The notes: generated from the letters alone by a model not told the origin. DNA of 32,412 bases from a bacterium (GCA_021780115.1 JAJXZI010000196.1:1-32412); one strand, 5' to 3'; numbered from the stretch's first letter, positions 17,245 to 26,840 are shown. Translations and numbers: made by a program.

Positions 17245-17320
17245 ATAACCATGTGGTGATATTCGTTGCTACCCCAAAAACCACCCGCAGCACCGCACGA
17301 AACGATTCCCTCTTGTTTGG

Positions 17321-18597
17321 AGTGGGTAAATAGGATGGGTTCGGTTCAACTTGGGGCCGCATGATTCCCGAAAACGTCTTTCATCAAATTCTGGCGCTGG
17401 GCGAAGCTTGGCGGGTGGCTGCGGTGGACTATGTCGAGAGGGAGCGGCGCGTGCTCATCCGGGGGGGGGAGACGCCTGGCCTGTGGGCCGGGCAGAACTG
17501 TCCCCATTGCGCGCGGCGGAGCGGCACTGGCGGCATCTCAACGTGTGCCAGTTGGAATCGGAGATTGTATGTGCGCTGCCCCGCGGTCAGTGCCGGGAGT
17601 GCCGGAAGGTCTTCACGGTGCGGGCGCCTTGGGAAGGGCGCAGCCGGGGCTTCCCCCAGGAGTTCGAGGCCTTCGCCCTGACCTTGATGCGGGAGAGGCC
17701 GGTGCAGAAGGCCGGGGAGATTCTGGGAGCCGACGATCAACGCCTGTGGCGGATGCTCTTGGCCCATGGGGACGCGGCGGGGGCGGCGCTGAGTGGGGAG
17801 ACCGTCGTGGGGGGGGGAGCCGACGAGATGAACCGGCGCAAGGGCCACGACTACCTGACGGTGTTTGTGGACCTGGAGGCCAAGCGGGTGCTCCTGGCGG
17901 TGGAGGGCAAGGACGCCGGGGTGTGGGCGCGCTTCGCCCAGCAATTGCTGGCCCACAACGGGCATCCCAAGGCGCTCACGCAGGTCGCCATCGACATGAG
18001 CCCGGCCTACGGCAAAGGTGTGCGGGAGCCTCTGGGCAACGCCGCGATCGTGTATGACAAATACCACGTGGTCAGCGCGGTGGTGCAGGCGGTGGAGGAA
18101 GTGCGGCGGGCGGAGAGTCGGCAGGACGCCGGGGCGCGGGCGGAGTTGGAAAAGACGCACTGGCTGTGGCGCAAGAACCCGGAACGCTGGACCGAGCGGG
18201 AGATTGAGCGCTGGGAGCAACTGCGGGACAAGCCGCTGGGGACAGGGCTGGCCGAGGCGATGCGCCTGGAGCTGCAGCGGGCGGATGCGTCGAAGACGGG
18301 GGCGGGGGCGCGGGAGAAATTCCAAGCGTGGTGCGCGTGGGTGGGCGCGGAGGCCGACGCGCTGGAGAGCGGGCTGTTGGCGCCGATGCGGCCGGCCGCG
18401 GAGATGGTGAGCCGGCATCTGGAGGGCATCTTGGATCATTGGCAGGCCGGCTTGACGACCGCGTTTCTCGAAGGACTCAACAGTCTGTTCTCGGCCACCC
18501 AACGCAAGGCCCGGGGCTATCGCACCAGCGAGTATCAGGTTGCCATGCTCTACTTTGTCGCGGGTAAGTTGGAGATCCCATGCTATTGATACCCAGT
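17321..18597 (+). mobile_element. ISL3-family insertion sequence
   Basis: The element carries an ISL3-type transposase. Imperfect terminal inverted repeats are visible: AGTGGGTA..AATAGGATGGG at the left and, as reverse complement, ACTGGGTATCAATAGCATGGG at the right (about 19 of 22 aligned positions with a 2-nt gap). The right repeat overlaps the transposase stop codon. The size of about 1.28 kb is normal for this family. No 8-bp target duplication was found, so the exact ends may differ by a few bases. It lies between two EPS genes without breaking either. Confidence 0.7.
17361..18589 (+). pseudogene. tnp: ISL3-family transposase with an internal frameshift
   Basis: The coding sequence starts at the ATG at 17361 (MIPENVFHQILALGEAW). 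It reads in frame to the first zinc-finger pair NCPHC, then must shift by -1 around 17511-17522 to continue as AERHWRHLNVC and the second pair GQCRECRKVF. The rest is intact. The DDE residues are recognisable: Asp in GGADEMNRRKGHDY, Asp in AIDMSPAYGKGV and Glu in FLEGLNSLF; the family's VYDKYHVV follows the second Asp. A missing base in the GCGCGCGGCGG stretch would explain the shift. This may be a recent inactivating mutation or a sequencing error; programmed frameshifting is not usual in ISL3 elements. The opposite orientation to its neighbours supports a separate origin. Confidence 0.82.
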
Positions 18598-18671
18598 ACA
18601 GGTGAGAGGAAAGCGGCGAAACGAAATCCGACCAGAAGTTCGCAGTCGTATCATAGCTGCGAAATTTCCTT

Positions 18672-19196
18672 CTATCTGAATTCAGATCGTAATATGCTCA
18701 TCACTATAATGTCGTTGAATCGTCCTTGATCGAAAACGGCCTGGCGCAGAAGACCTTCCGCCTTGAAACCGCAACGCTCGTATAACGTCACGGCTTTAGC
18801 ATTGTGGGCGAGCGCATGCAAGAAGATGCGGTTCAGATTCAGACGCTCAAAACCATACGCCAAGAGCAGGGTGGTGGCCTCCAGTGCATACCCCTTGCGC
18901 CTGAATCTTTCCGGGCCGATGACAATGTTCCCATATTCGGCCACCTGGTTGGTGGGATCGACCCGATCAAATCCGATGGTACCAATGGTTTCATGGCAGT
19001 CGAGCGCCTCAATCATCAGGAGCAGCCGTTGGCGGTCTTCCTGCAACCCCTTGTACCAGCCGCGCTGTCCGCTCTGCGAGAGCGGGAACTTGTTGAAAAA
19101 GCAGGCCCAAATGTCCGGCTGATTCCGCCATTCCACCAGCAGCGGAAGATCAGCTTCTTCAACCGGCCGCAATTTGATGCGTTTGCCCACCAGCAT
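18672..19196 (-). CDS. GNAT N-acyltransferase (RimJ/RimL or PseH-like)
   Basis: This is a 174-residue acetyltransferase of the GNAT superfamily. The N-terminus (LRPVEEADLPLLVEWRNQPDI) is typical of the RimJ/RimL and PseH branches. The acetyl-CoA-binding region is IGPERFRRKGYALEATTLLLAYGF, with the R-x-x-G-x-A pattern, followed by LNRIFLHALAHNAKAVTLYERCGF. The gene starts 3 bp after the stop of the sugar aminotransferase gene, so the two are probably translated together. The likely job is acylation of the amino group that the aminotransferase puts on a nucleotide sugar; a ribosomal-protein target is less likely in this context. The exact sugar is unknown. Confidence 0.83.
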   Translation of the reverse strand: MLVGKRIKLRPVEEADLPLLVEWRNQPDIWACFFNKFPLSQSGQRGWYKGLQEDRQRLLLMIEALDCHETIGTIGFDRVDPTNQVAEYGNIVIGPERFRRKGYALEATTLLLAYGFERLNLNRIFLHALAHNAKAVTLYERCGFKAEGLLRQAVFDQGRFNDIIVMSILRSEFR

Positions 19197-19199
19197 AGT

Positions 19200-20312
19200 T
19201 TAAACCCTCCCGTAGAACTCCCGGATAGTGCGCACAACATAACCCACCTCTTCCTCTGTGAGCGTCGGATACAGTGGCAACGTGAGAATCCGATGCTGTA
19301 GTTGCTCCGCAGTCTTGAGGGTCGGCCGGTTGCCATAGCAGCGATAGGTGTGAATGGGCGTGTAATGGACGCCTGTGGCAATACCCTTGTCGTTGAGGAA
19401 CACGCTCAAATCATCCCGGCGCTCGCACTTGATGTGGAAAATGTGCCACGCTGACCGGTACGTGCCATCATCCTCCAGCGGTAGCTCGATTTCCGTGATG
19501 CCAGCCAGTTCCTCGAAGTAGCGCGACACGATTTGCCGGCGCCGGCCGTTTAATCGCTCCAGACGCTTGAGTTGGACGAGGCCGATGCTTGCCGCTATGT
19601 CATTCATGTGGCACTTCAACCCGATCTCGTCCACGTAGTACTGCCACCAATACGACTTGTCCACCTCGGTACGGTCCCAAGTGCCTTTGTCGATGCCCAG
19701 CCACCGCAGGCGCTTAGCGCGCTGGTACCACTCCGCGGAGTCCAGCGTCAATGCTCCACCGTCACCCATGGCCAGGTTTTTTACGGCATGAAAGGAGAAG
19801 CAACCGATGGCACCAAGGCCGCCCACGGGCTTGCCCTTGTACAAGGCCCCTGTGGCGTGCGCGCAGTCTTCCACGATGGGGATACTGCCCGCGATCTTCT
19901 TCAACTCGTCTATGTCCACCGGACGCCCGCCAAAATGCACAGGGATGATCGCCTTGGTGCGGGGACCGATTCTGCGCTTCACCTCGTCAAGATCAAGATT
20001 GAGCGTCTGGGGGTCCACGTCCACGAAGATTGGCGTGGCGAGGTTGTAGGCCACAACGTGGGCGGTGGAGACGAAGGTCATCGTCGGCACAATCACCTCG
20101 TCCCCGTGGGAGATGTGCAAGAGTCGCATGGCGAGGTCGAGCGCCGCCGTGGCCGAGTTAACGCCGACGGCGTACTTAACTTGGCAAAACTCCGCGAATC
20201 GATTCTCAAATTCAGCAGTCCGCGGGCCCAACCCAATCCAGCCACTGCGTAAGACAGCGGCTACGGCTGCGACTTCCTCCTCGCCCATCGTGGGCTTGAA
20301 TACGTTAATCAT
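19200..20312 (-). CDS. DegT/DnrJ/EryC1/StrS-type sugar aminotransferase
   Basis: This PLP-dependent aminotransferase (370 residues) converts a keto group on a nucleotide sugar to an amine, usually with glutamate as donor. The PLP-binding Lys178 is in FSFHAVKNLAMGDGG. Asp149 and His152 in VEDCAHATG contact the cofactor. The N-terminal GSGWIGLGP-like region and the C-terminal GVHYTPIHTYRCYG are family signatures. It follows the glycosyltransferase-like gene by 15 bp and precedes the GNAT gene by 3 bp. With the WbpA-like dehydrogenase elsewhere in the window, a route to a diamino-uronic acid (Wbp type) is possible, but no WbpB-type oxidoreductase is present. A 4-amino-6-deoxy sugar route is the alternative. 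Confidence 0.9.
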   Translation of the reverse strand: MINVFKPTMGEEEVAAVAAVLRSGWIGLGPRTAEFENRFAEFCQVKYAVGVNSATAALDLAMRLLHISHGDEVIVPTMTFVSTAHVVAYNLATPIFVDVDPQTLNLDLDEVKRRIGPRTKAIIPVHFGGRPVDIDELKKIAGSIPIVEDCAHATGALYKGKPVGGLGAIGCFSFHAVKNLAMGDGGALTLDSAEWYQRAKRLRWLGIDKGTWDRTEVDKSYWWQYYVDEIGLKCHMNDIAASIGLVQLKRLERLNGRRRQIVSRYFEELAGITEIELPLEDDGTYRSAWHIFHIKCERRDDLSVFLNDKGIATGVHYTPIHTYRCYGNRPTLKTAEQLQHRILTLPLYPTLTEEEVGYVVRTIREFYGRV

Positions 20313-20327
20313 TTTTTCGATGTTCCT

Positions 20328-21170
20328 TTACTGTCTGCTGGCGTTGTTGATGGAGCGTTGTGCATCGGACTCCGGGCAGCCTAGTGCTGCCCCACCGCAT
20401 TCCACAAGCTTCTCCGGCAAAATCCTGGGCAACCCCACCCACCAAGGGCGCCGGCGGTACCCAAAGGTAGCCAGGAATTGTCCCCCTGCATTCCGCAGCT
20501 TCTTACGGGCCAGATGGCCGTTGCCCGCCACACGGCCGGACAGGGTCTGGATCGGCAACCGGTCCCTCCACTTCCGAATGATCAGTTGCTCCGCCCGGTA
20601 AAAGGATGCAGGCAGCGATATTCGATTCTTGGCTTGGTGAAAGCAAGGGGAATCCACGACGTAACTCTGCAGCCCCCTGGCCTCGGCCTGCATACAGATA
20701 TCCACGGCGTAGAAGAAGAACCATGCCAGGCTCTCATCGAATCGCAGGCCGGAGGATCGCCGGAAGCAGATAATGCACTCATCCAAGGTACGAACGCTGG
20801 CCGGCAGCGGAACGACTCCGCATAACTCACGGTCGTGCCGATAAAGGTGCGCGGCCAACTGTTCCTCTCTGGTTTGGCCAGCGCAGCCTACGACACCCCA
20901 TTGTGGCTTTAAATACTCCAACTCGTCGATCCGCTGAGAGAAGTTCACCGCCCAAGCGGCCGGAAGCACGATGTCTTGATGGCAAAACACTAAGAGGTCG
21001 TTTTGGGCGGTATCAATGGCCGCGTTGAACGCGGCCGCGGCACTTGTAAAGCCACGCTGACAGTAGATCTCAAAATTGCTTCTGTTAGTAAACAGCGGAG
21101 AACTATTGAAATACCGCTCGTAGATAGTATCGTCACCCACAGGCACGACAAACGTAAGTGGCGTTGTCAT
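20328..21170 (-). CDS. Glycosyltransferase-like protein (family 2 related)
   Basis: The protein has 280 residues. It has a GT-A-like start (TPLTFVVPVGDD), an acidic motif in LLVFCHQDIVLPAAW, the position usually taken by the metal-binding DxD, and a second region with DECIICFRR and RFDESLAWFFFYAVDICMQA that resembles the acceptor-side part of family 2 enzymes. It therefore probably transfers a sugar to the growing EPS repeat unit on the inner face of the membrane. Donor and acceptor cannot be told. It lies in a minus-strand run, 115 bp after the methyltransferase gene and 15 bp before the aminotransferase gene. Confidence 0.7.
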   Translation of the reverse strand: MTTPLTFVVPVGDDTIYERYFNSSPLFTNRSNFEIYCQRGFTSAAAAFNAAIDTAQNDLLVFCHQDIVLPAAWAVNFSQRIDELEYLKPQWGVVGCAGQTREEQLAAHLYRHDRELCGVVPLPASVRTLDECIICFRRSSGLRFDESLAWFFFYAVDICMQAEARGLQSYVVDSPCFHQAKNRISLPASFYRAEQLIIRKWRDRLPIQTLSGRVAGNGHLARKKLRNAGGQFLATFGYRRRPWWVGLPRILPEKLVECGGAALGCPESDAQRSINNASRQ

Positions 21171-21285
21171 ATTGGAAGAAATCAGCGGAACCTCTTGCCC
21201 AAACCACAGTCGTATTGAGGGAATGCCGCCACGTCATAGCGCCGCTGCCGGCCGCATTGACCCCGTGCGGGAGACTGGGAGAGTT

Positions 21286-22215
21286 TCATTTCTTTACACC
21301 GACGTAAAGCAGGCGCGGGCTGAATAGTGCCGTCTCAGGCCCGCCCCGCTTGAAAAGGACGTGGAGGCCGCAATTAATCATGGCCTGGGGGACAGAACGA
21401 ATCGCCATCAACACCCGCCCCACCGCATTCTGCGGCGGTATGAACATGTTCAGCGATAGCGTCCCGTAGGAGCCACAAAACTTCCCTTCCAACTCCGGCA
21501 GGTCGAACAGATGCTGAAAGTTCCCAGACTTTATCGTTTCGAAGTTGTGCCAAGTGAGCACTGACCTTCGGAAGAAAAGATACCACGCGTAATAAATGCC
21601 ACGGAAATTTGGAACCTCAATTACGAGCGTCCCGCCTCGTTTGAGCAACGCCAAATGTGTCCGCACCACCGCGCCGGGGTCTTTGAAATGTTCAATGAAA
21701 CCGCGAGACAGGACCACGTCGAACTGGTCCCGGAAGCGGCTGCAGAACTCATCCGAGAAGACATCCGCCTCAACCACGTTTTCCGGTTTCAGACCGTTCG
21801 CGGAGAACAGCGCACGATTCTTCTCCGCTCCTGACGGCGTGTATTCCACGCCGTACGGCTCGAATCCGAATCTCCGGTGCAGCTCGATCAGATTTGTGCC
21901 AGGCGCGCTGCCGATTTCCAATGCTTTCCGACCGATGCCTGGTGGGAGATGTTTCGGATAAAGAACCTCCCAGAGCAGCCATTCATCGTAGTCTCTAAAC
22001 AGCTTGATCGTCTGCGCGCCCAGTAGCCGGCCAAACACGCCGTGGGCCCACGCCTTGGGACCCAGCGAATGCGCCTCAGCTTGGTAGGAGACTTCCCAGC
22101 GCTCCTGCGTGCTCAATCTGTCCTTGCTCCCAACCGACACTGCTTCGCTCGGCTTACTGGTTTTGGAATGAGATGCAGACACGCTAAACGTCGGCGGGAA
22201 CGCCGCTGATGCCAC
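21286..22215 (-). CDS. Class I SAM-dependent methyltransferase
   Basis: The product has about 309 residues. The SAM-binding motif I is ALEIGSAPG (98-106), followed by an acidic residue after the second strand (GVEYTPSG), VVEADVFSDEF, and the motif FDVVLSRGFIEHFKDP, with RGGTLVIEVPNFRG after it. This is the layout of sugar and small-molecule methyltransferases found in EPS loci. The likely role is O-methylation of a sugar residue or chain end; the target is unknown. The start is GTG at 22215, inside the end of the flippase gene, or a GTG at 22182 just past the flippase stop. Either way the two genes are closely coupled. Confidence 0.82.
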   Translation of the reverse strand: MASAAFPPTFSVSASHSKTSKPSEAVSVGSKDRLSTQERWEVSYQAEAHSLGPKAWAHGVFGRLLGAQTIKLFRDYDEWLLWEVLYPKHLPPGIGRKALEIGSAPGTNLIELHRRFGFEPYGVEYTPSGAEKNRALFSANGLKPENVVEADVFSDEFCSRFRDQFDVVLSRGFIEHFKDPGAVVRTHLALLKRGGTLVIEVPNFRGIYYAWYLFFRRSVLTWHNFETIKSGNFQHLFDLPELEGKFCGSYGTLSLNMFIPPQNAVGRVLMAIRSVPQAMINCGLHVLFKRGGPETALFSPRLLYVGVKK

Positions 22216-23668
22216 CGATCTTAAGGATGTTCCTCGCCCTCAGCGCAACCGCGGAAAGCAACGAAACCGATGCCCGTCGGAGGTCTGAAAAAGCGGTGCT
22301 GAAGACGGCCAGCGAAATCGCACAACCGAGCACTGCCAAAGCGAGCGTGCTTGTTGGGCGAATTGCGGAGGACGCCTCCCTTGCCCCAAAGGCAGCCAGC
22401 GCCAAGGCCACCATGAGACCGGCTGGGTAGAGACAGTCACGGGCAGGCAATCCTTGTTTCCGCCTCAGGCGGACGAGCGAGGCACTCAGAGCCAGGGCTT
22501 CCCCAATTCCACCAGCTATGGCGACCCAGCAAAGGTCAAGTTTGAAGAGAACGATCGGCACCGCCAGGGCCAGTCCCGAGAGGCGCCACAGGTTCGCCGA
22601 CAGGGTGTTGACGGTGTCACCAAGCGCCAAGGCGGCGCAGTTGGGTGCTCCGCGAAGAATCCGAAAGGCCTGGCCGATGGTTAACCAAGCAGCCAGAGAC
22701 CCGGCGTCCCGGTACTTGGCTCCAAAAAGCAACGTGATCAACATTTCTCCCCCCAGAATCATGCCAACGATGAAGACCGCCCCGTAGGCCGCTAACCCTT
22801 GGTGAAATAGCGCGTAGTATCTCCGAAACCTTACCGGATCGTTTTGAGCGCCGGCAAAGATAGGCAGACCCACCGTACCAAAGATTTTGAAAATGGCAAA
22901 GCATGGCGTCATTGCCAGGGTGGAGGCCACAGCATAAACGCCCAGATCTGAAAGAGAATACGCTCCGGCGACCAGCGCCCGGTCGCCTTGGAAAATCCCG
23001 AACAAGAGGAAACCCGAAACAACCAATGGCCAGCCAAACCTGAGGTTTTGCCTCACAAGCCGCGCCTCCCAGCACAGCCCGTAGGTCCGTTCTGCCACCA
23101 AGTGCGAGGTCACCAACGAAAACACGGCCTTCAGCAGGAGCAAACTAACGATGGCGCGGTAATCCCGGAGCCAGGCCGCCACCGGCCAGGCGGCCAGAGT
23201 AATCACCACCTGGGGGACTGTGTCGGTCATCACCAAAGGTAGGAATTTCATGTGCTTCGACAGCCGGTAGTTCTCCAAGCTGGCGAAAGCCGCACAGAGG
23301 GGAATGATTGCCATGAGCATCAGCGCGCCCAAATGGTCCTGCATGCCAAAGCACCGCGCCAAGGGATAGCAGAGGATCACGATAAGAGCAGCGTCGAGCA
23401 GTCCCGTTAGCGCCTGTAGTGCTTGCGTGGTTTCTAAGAACTCCGGATTATCGCCTGTTTTGGACTGGATGACCTGTTGGCCGAAGGACATTTTCCCGGT
23501 CAGTTCAAAGAGAGAAACCACCAGCGCGAGAGTGGCTGCTATGCCAAAATCCTCCTTGCTTAGAAGCCGGGCCAGGATGATGTTCCTCAAGAACGCGCAG
23601 CCGTTGTTGATCACCTCCGCGCTGCCCAACAGCGACGAACCCCCCAGCATTTTCAGGGCGACTTTCAT
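22184..23668 (-). CDS. wzx: Wzx-type polysaccharide flippase
   Basis: The product is a 494-residue integral membrane protein with about twelve to fourteen hydrophobic segments, of the MOP exporter superfamily (WzxC-like polysaccharide biosynthesis proteins). The N-terminal sequence, with FLRNIILARLLSKEDFGIAA and a following LTGKMSFGQQVIQ, is characteristic. It is expected to move lipid-linked EPS repeat units across the inner membrane. The gene starts 22 bp after the acetyltransferase gene and overlaps or abuts the methyltransferase gene. The gene symbol reflects the family, not proven orthology. Confidence 0.87.
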   Translation of the reverse strand: MKVALKMLGGSSLLGSAEVINNGCAFLRNIILARLLSKEDFGIAATLALVVSLFELTGKMSFGQQVIQSKTGDNPEFLETTQALQALTGLLDAALIVILCYPLARCFGMQDHLGALMLMAIIPLCAAFASLENYRLSKHMKFLPLVMTDTVPQVVITLAAWPVAAWLRDYRAIVSLLLLKAVFSLVTSHLVAERTYGLCWEARLVRQNLRFGWPLVVSGFLLFGIFQGDRALVAGAYSLSDLGVYAVASTLAMTPCFAIFKIFGTVGLPIFAGAQNDPVRFRRYYALFHQGLAAYGAVFIVGMILGGEMLITLLFGAKYRDAGSLAAWLTIGQAFRILRGAPNCAALALGDTVNTLSANLWRLSGLALAVPIVLFKLDLCWVAIAGGIGEALALSASLVRLRRKQGLPARDCLYPAGLMVALALAAFGAREASSAIRPTSTLALAVLGCAISLAVFSTAFSDLRRASVSLLSAVALRARNILKIGGISGVPADV

Positions 23669-23690
23669 TCAAATGTCCGCGCCCACCGAT

Positions 23691-24365
23691 TCAGTCAGCC
23701 TGCCGTAAGCCACCATTCTCCGAGATCCCATGCCCCGCTGCTTGGCCGGGCCGTTCCTGAAGAGGACCATACCTTGCCAGGAAACCCTGCAGGTCGTCTG
23801 ACATCAGCAGCGGCGTGGCTAGCTTGATTTTTTCGAGGGGCCAGTCCCACCAGCGGATCGAAAGGAGAACCTCAATCACCTGTTCCTCGAATCGCTTGCG
23901 AATAGGTCTGGCAGGATTGCCTGTGACAATGGTGTAGGGCGATATGTCGCGCGTCACGACACTGGCGGCCCCGACCACGGCTCCATCGCCAATCGTCACG
24001 CCCGAGAGGATGATGGAGTTGACCCCAATCCAAACATCATTGCCGATGACGATGTCTCCCTTGGTGGCCGGCTGCTTTACTGCGCCGCCTGACTCATTGA
24101 GGACAAGGTCAAGCGGATACGTCGTGACCCAGTCCATGTGGTGTTCGCCGCCGAGCAAAATCCGCACGCCCTTGGCGATGGAGCAAAAGCGCCCAATCTT
24201 GAGCGTGGTGCCCCCATTCCACTTCATAATTTCGGGATTGCCATAGGTCCAATCGCCGATATTAAATTCTTTGTATTCCCCTTTCTGGTTGGTAAACGGC
24301 TGATTTGAACTCAGCAGATCTGTTAAGCCCGTCTTCCGGAGTAGCCTTTGCAATGCACGCTGCAT
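23691..24365 (-). CDS. Hexapeptide-repeat O-acetyltransferase (CatB/Vat-like)
   Basis: This acetyltransferase of about 224 residues has a left-handed beta-helix fold. Hexapeptide repeats are clear ([50 protein letters not shown]). [13 protein letters not shown] carries the likely catalytic His of the xenobiotic acetyltransferase branch, and the C-terminal region ([14 protein letters not shown]) is typical. The probable role is to O-acetylate a sugar of the EPS. I chose the ATG at 24365; a GTG at 24401 is also possible. It is the first gene of the minus-strand run that continues through the flippase to the GNAT gene. Confidence 0.88.
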   Translation of the reverse strand: MQRALQRLLRKTGLTDLLSSNQPFTNQKGEYKEFNIGDWTYGNPEIMKWNGGTTLKIGRFCSIAKGVRILLGGEHHMDWVTTYPLDLVLNESGGAVKQPATKGDIVIGNDVWIGVNSIILSGVTIGDGAVVGAASVVTRDISPYTIVTGNPARPIRKRFEEQVIEVLLSIRWWDWPLEKIKLATPLLMSDDLQGFLARYGPLQERPGQAAGHGISENGGLRQAD

Positions 24366-24638
24366 TTGCAGACAAAAAACCAGCCGCTTACGTGACTGCA
24401 CGCACCGTCTCCATGCTGATCATGGAGAGATTCATGGTTCGCAGGCGTCCGACACGGTGACGAGCAAACTCGCATCGAATTGGTGAACGCCCACGCCCAG
24501 CCCGGCGATGGAACGACCGGTGATTTGTGTGCCAGTCATACTCTGGTCATCGAGCAATACCTTGGGATGTGGCAGCTTAAATGGCGGAAATGTCACGCCG
24601 CGGCCGGTTCAAGGTTGTTGACCTGGTGCGATAAAGCA

Positions 24639-24663
24639 GGAGGGCCATCCTTCATGGCCCTCC
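24639..24663 (-). terminator. Hairpin after the beta-helix gene
   Basis: A perfect 10-bp stem (GGAGGGCCAT at 24639-24648 with ATGGCCCTCC at 24654-24663) with a 5-nt loop lies 4 bp past the stop of the beta-helix gene. On the minus strand only a weak T-containing stretch (TGCTTTAT) follows, so termination may be partial or Rho-assisted. Confidence 0.6.
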
Positions 24664-24667
24664 CGGA

Positions 24668-26626
24668 TCAAGGACCTGCGACGCGCAAGCGGGTAGGCGG
24701 ACCGATCAGTCCGGTCGGGTTCACGCCTTTCGAAACTTCGTACGCCCCAATATCCCACGGGCCGATAGCTGGTCTGGGATTGCCGGCCAAATCATTACTG
24801 ATCGCCAGCGCGGATAGGTTGGTCCCGGCTCCGATGGCGGGCGAACCAACCGCGAGCCGATAGTCATTTGCCCCGGCGTTGACGAAAACCGCCGAGAGAT
24901 TCCTTTGGACGACGTCCCCAGGGCCAAAGGTATAGCCTGTTCTCGGGTCCTGCGCCCAACACAGGCCCGTCCACAGATTCCACCCCTCCACCGCGTTGGT
25001 GCGAATGTTTCCGCCAATGTTACCGCCGCCGATGATGTTGTTGTAGAAGTAGAACGTCGGCCCGTTCCCCACCTGCACGCTCGCGTTGCCGGGGTCACCA
25101 ATCATGACGTTGTTGTAGAATTGGATGACGCCCGCCGACGATCCCCAGTCGTTCACCACGCCACCGTAGGGGGTGCAATCGAAGATGTTGTTGTAGATGA
25201 GCAGATTCGTGGATGCGGAAAAGGAGAAGGGGCGGTAGCCCAGGATAAACTGGTTGAAGGCAATGGTCGCCGAGGTGTCGTTGTAGGCCGCCAGCCCGTT
25301 GGAATGAATACCGATGATGTGATGCAGGCGGTTGTAGGTGACCTGATGGCCAAAGCCGGAGATATACATTCCCGCGCCGGGCAGGTGATAAATGGAGTTG
25401 GCTGTGAAGATGGAGTTGGTGCCGCTGGAGACAATGCCCCGATTCAGGCAATCGTGAATCACCAGGTTGCTTAAAGTTAGGTTATCGGACATCCCGAAGC
25501 TGACGGTGGCGGTGAGTGATTCCGGGCCGCGACAGAAACGGAACTCGTTATTGCAGAGGGTCAAATTCGTGACAAGGCCGTAGCCGTCAGGAATGGATGC
25601 GAATCCGCTGCCGCCGCCATAGCCGCTCTGGCCGTACGACGCCCCCTGGATGGTGAACCCCTGGAAGACCAGATTACGCCCATTCACCACGATCAACACG
25701 CCGGCGCGCCGGGAGATTTCCACGTTGACCGGCGTCGTTGGCCAGCACAAATAAAGCCGGTTCTCGTTAGTCTGCAGGGCCGTCTCGCCCGCCACGTCCA
25801 GAAAGGCGGGATGGTTCATGATCTTGTAGAATCTCTGGTTGTTCAGCGAATTGAGTCCGCCTGGAGTCGTGAGATTAAAAGAGATCGTCCCGGTGGCGGG
25901 GTTGTAACCGGTGATCGGTTTGATCTCAAACTCATTGCCACAGACCCAGGCGCAGATGAGACTGCCGGAGTAGAAGTTCGAGTCGCTTTGCGTCAGGAAG
26001 GCCGGATCCGTCACCTGGTTCGCGGTGAAATTGGCGCTGGCCACAGTGCGCATTTCGCTGGTTTGTTGCCAGATGACAAAGTCGCTGGGGTTGGGCTGCT
26101 GGCTGTTGAAAAATTGGTTGGTTCCGCTGTAGAGGAGCGTCCAGTAATCCATGTTCGGCGCGGGTGTCGTCCACCAGACGTTCGCATAATTGGTGTTGCC
26201 GTGGCAATCGGCGGCGTTGGTGCATTGGGTCCACGGCGTCGTCAGCAGTTCCGCTCCGCTCAGGAGGGCATTAGGGCTGCCCCAACCATCCCCCCGCAAG
26301 ACAATCGGCTGAGCGGCCGTGCCGACGAAATCACAGCGGATCGCGCCGCGATACGTGACACCGCCCCGAAACAGCAGGGTGTCACCGGGCGCGGGCGTGG
26401 TGACCGATGCCGTGCCGGTCGCGTTGGGGTCTCCCGGACAATGCTGCCAGGCGGCATTGGTGGCCGTGCCACTGTTGGAATCCGCACCACCCACGAAATC
26501 AACGTAGTAGGTCGCGGCCTGGGTGGAAGCAGCCAGCAGCAACAAACCCAAGGAGAGGAGGGCAAAGCCATGTTTGCATCTTCCGCTAAGTCTTCCCGGG
26601 AACAGCAACTGTTTCAAATGGCGCAT
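24668..26626 (-). CDS. Secreted right-handed parallel beta-helix protein
   Basis: This exported protein has about 652 residues. The ATG at 26626 gives a long signal peptide (GFALLSLGLLLLAASTQA, then ATYYVD); the frame runs further upstream without support. The mature start (YYVDFVGGADSNSGTATNAAWQ) is typical of polysaccharide lyase-like and pectate-lyase-fold proteins. The central part has many Asn-rich beta-helix turns (LTLCNNEFRFC, LVIHDCLNRGIVSSGTNSIFTANSIYH, NLLIYNNIFDC, FYFYNNIIGGG). The C-terminal DYRLAVGSPAIGAGTN and GPWDIGAYE are found in many such proteins. No certain catalytic residues can be assigned. In this EPS operon it may trim, epimerise or bind the polysaccharide outside the cell. 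Confidence 0.82.
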   Translation of the reverse strand: MRHLKQLLFPGRLSGRCKHGFALLSLGLLLLAASTQAATYYVDFVGGADSNSGTATNAAWQHCPGDPNATGTASVTTPAPGDTLLFRGGVTYRGAIRCDFVGTAAQPIVLRGDGWGSPNALLSGAELLTTPWTQCTNAADCHGNTNYANVWWTTPAPNMDYWTLLYSGTNQFFNSQQPNPSDFVIWQQTSEMRTVASANFTANQVTDPAFLTQSDSNFYSGSLICAWVCGNEFEIKPITGYNPATGTISFNLTTPGGLNSLNNQRFYKIMNHPAFLDVAGETALQTNENRLYLCWPTTPVNVEISRRAGVLIVVNGRNLVFQGFTIQGASYGQSGYGGGSGFASIPDGYGLVTNLTLCNNEFRFCRGPESLTATVSFGMSDNLTLSNLVIHDCLNRGIVSSGTNSIFTANSIYHLPGAGMYISGFGHQVTYNRLHHIIGIHSNGLAAYNDTSATIAFNQFILGYRPFSFSASTNLLIYNNIFDCTPYGGVVNDWGSSAGVIQFYNNVMIGDPGNASVQVGNGPTFYFYNNIIGGGNIGGNIRTNAVEGWNLWTGLCWAQDPRTGYTFGPGDVVQRNLSAVFVNAGANDYRLAVGSPAIGAGTNLSALAISNDLAGNPRPAIGPWDIGAYEVSKGVNPTGLIGPPTRLRVAGP

Positions 26627-26840
26627 GGCGTCACGGGTAGCACCGCGTATGCCACAGTCAATACGAAAGCGAAACCCACGAGGAGGCGACGACGGCCAAC
26701 GGAAGGCCCAAAGCGCGGTTTGCGAATGCCAGTTGGAGCAGGAACGGCCAGCATAAAACAACAGGCAACACGCGCCGCGGACGCAAGCAACTATCGATTG
26801 ATCAAACATGCGCAACAGCGTCCAGAATCTGGCCGTGCTG

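Noticed and set aside
17024-17320. Riboswitch in the CapK-like leader
   Set aside because: An inverted repeat is present, but no consensus core of a known riboswitch class could be recognised.
17429-18502. Minus-strand open frame of 357 codons within the insertion sequence
   Set aside because: It is antisense to the ISL3 transposase; Pro/His/Leu-rich translation with no domain.
24404-24638. Promoter or small gene upstream of the O-acetyltransferase
   Set aside because: A TGGCAC occurs on the minus strand but without the second sigma-54 half, and no convincing -35/-10 pair or gene was found.
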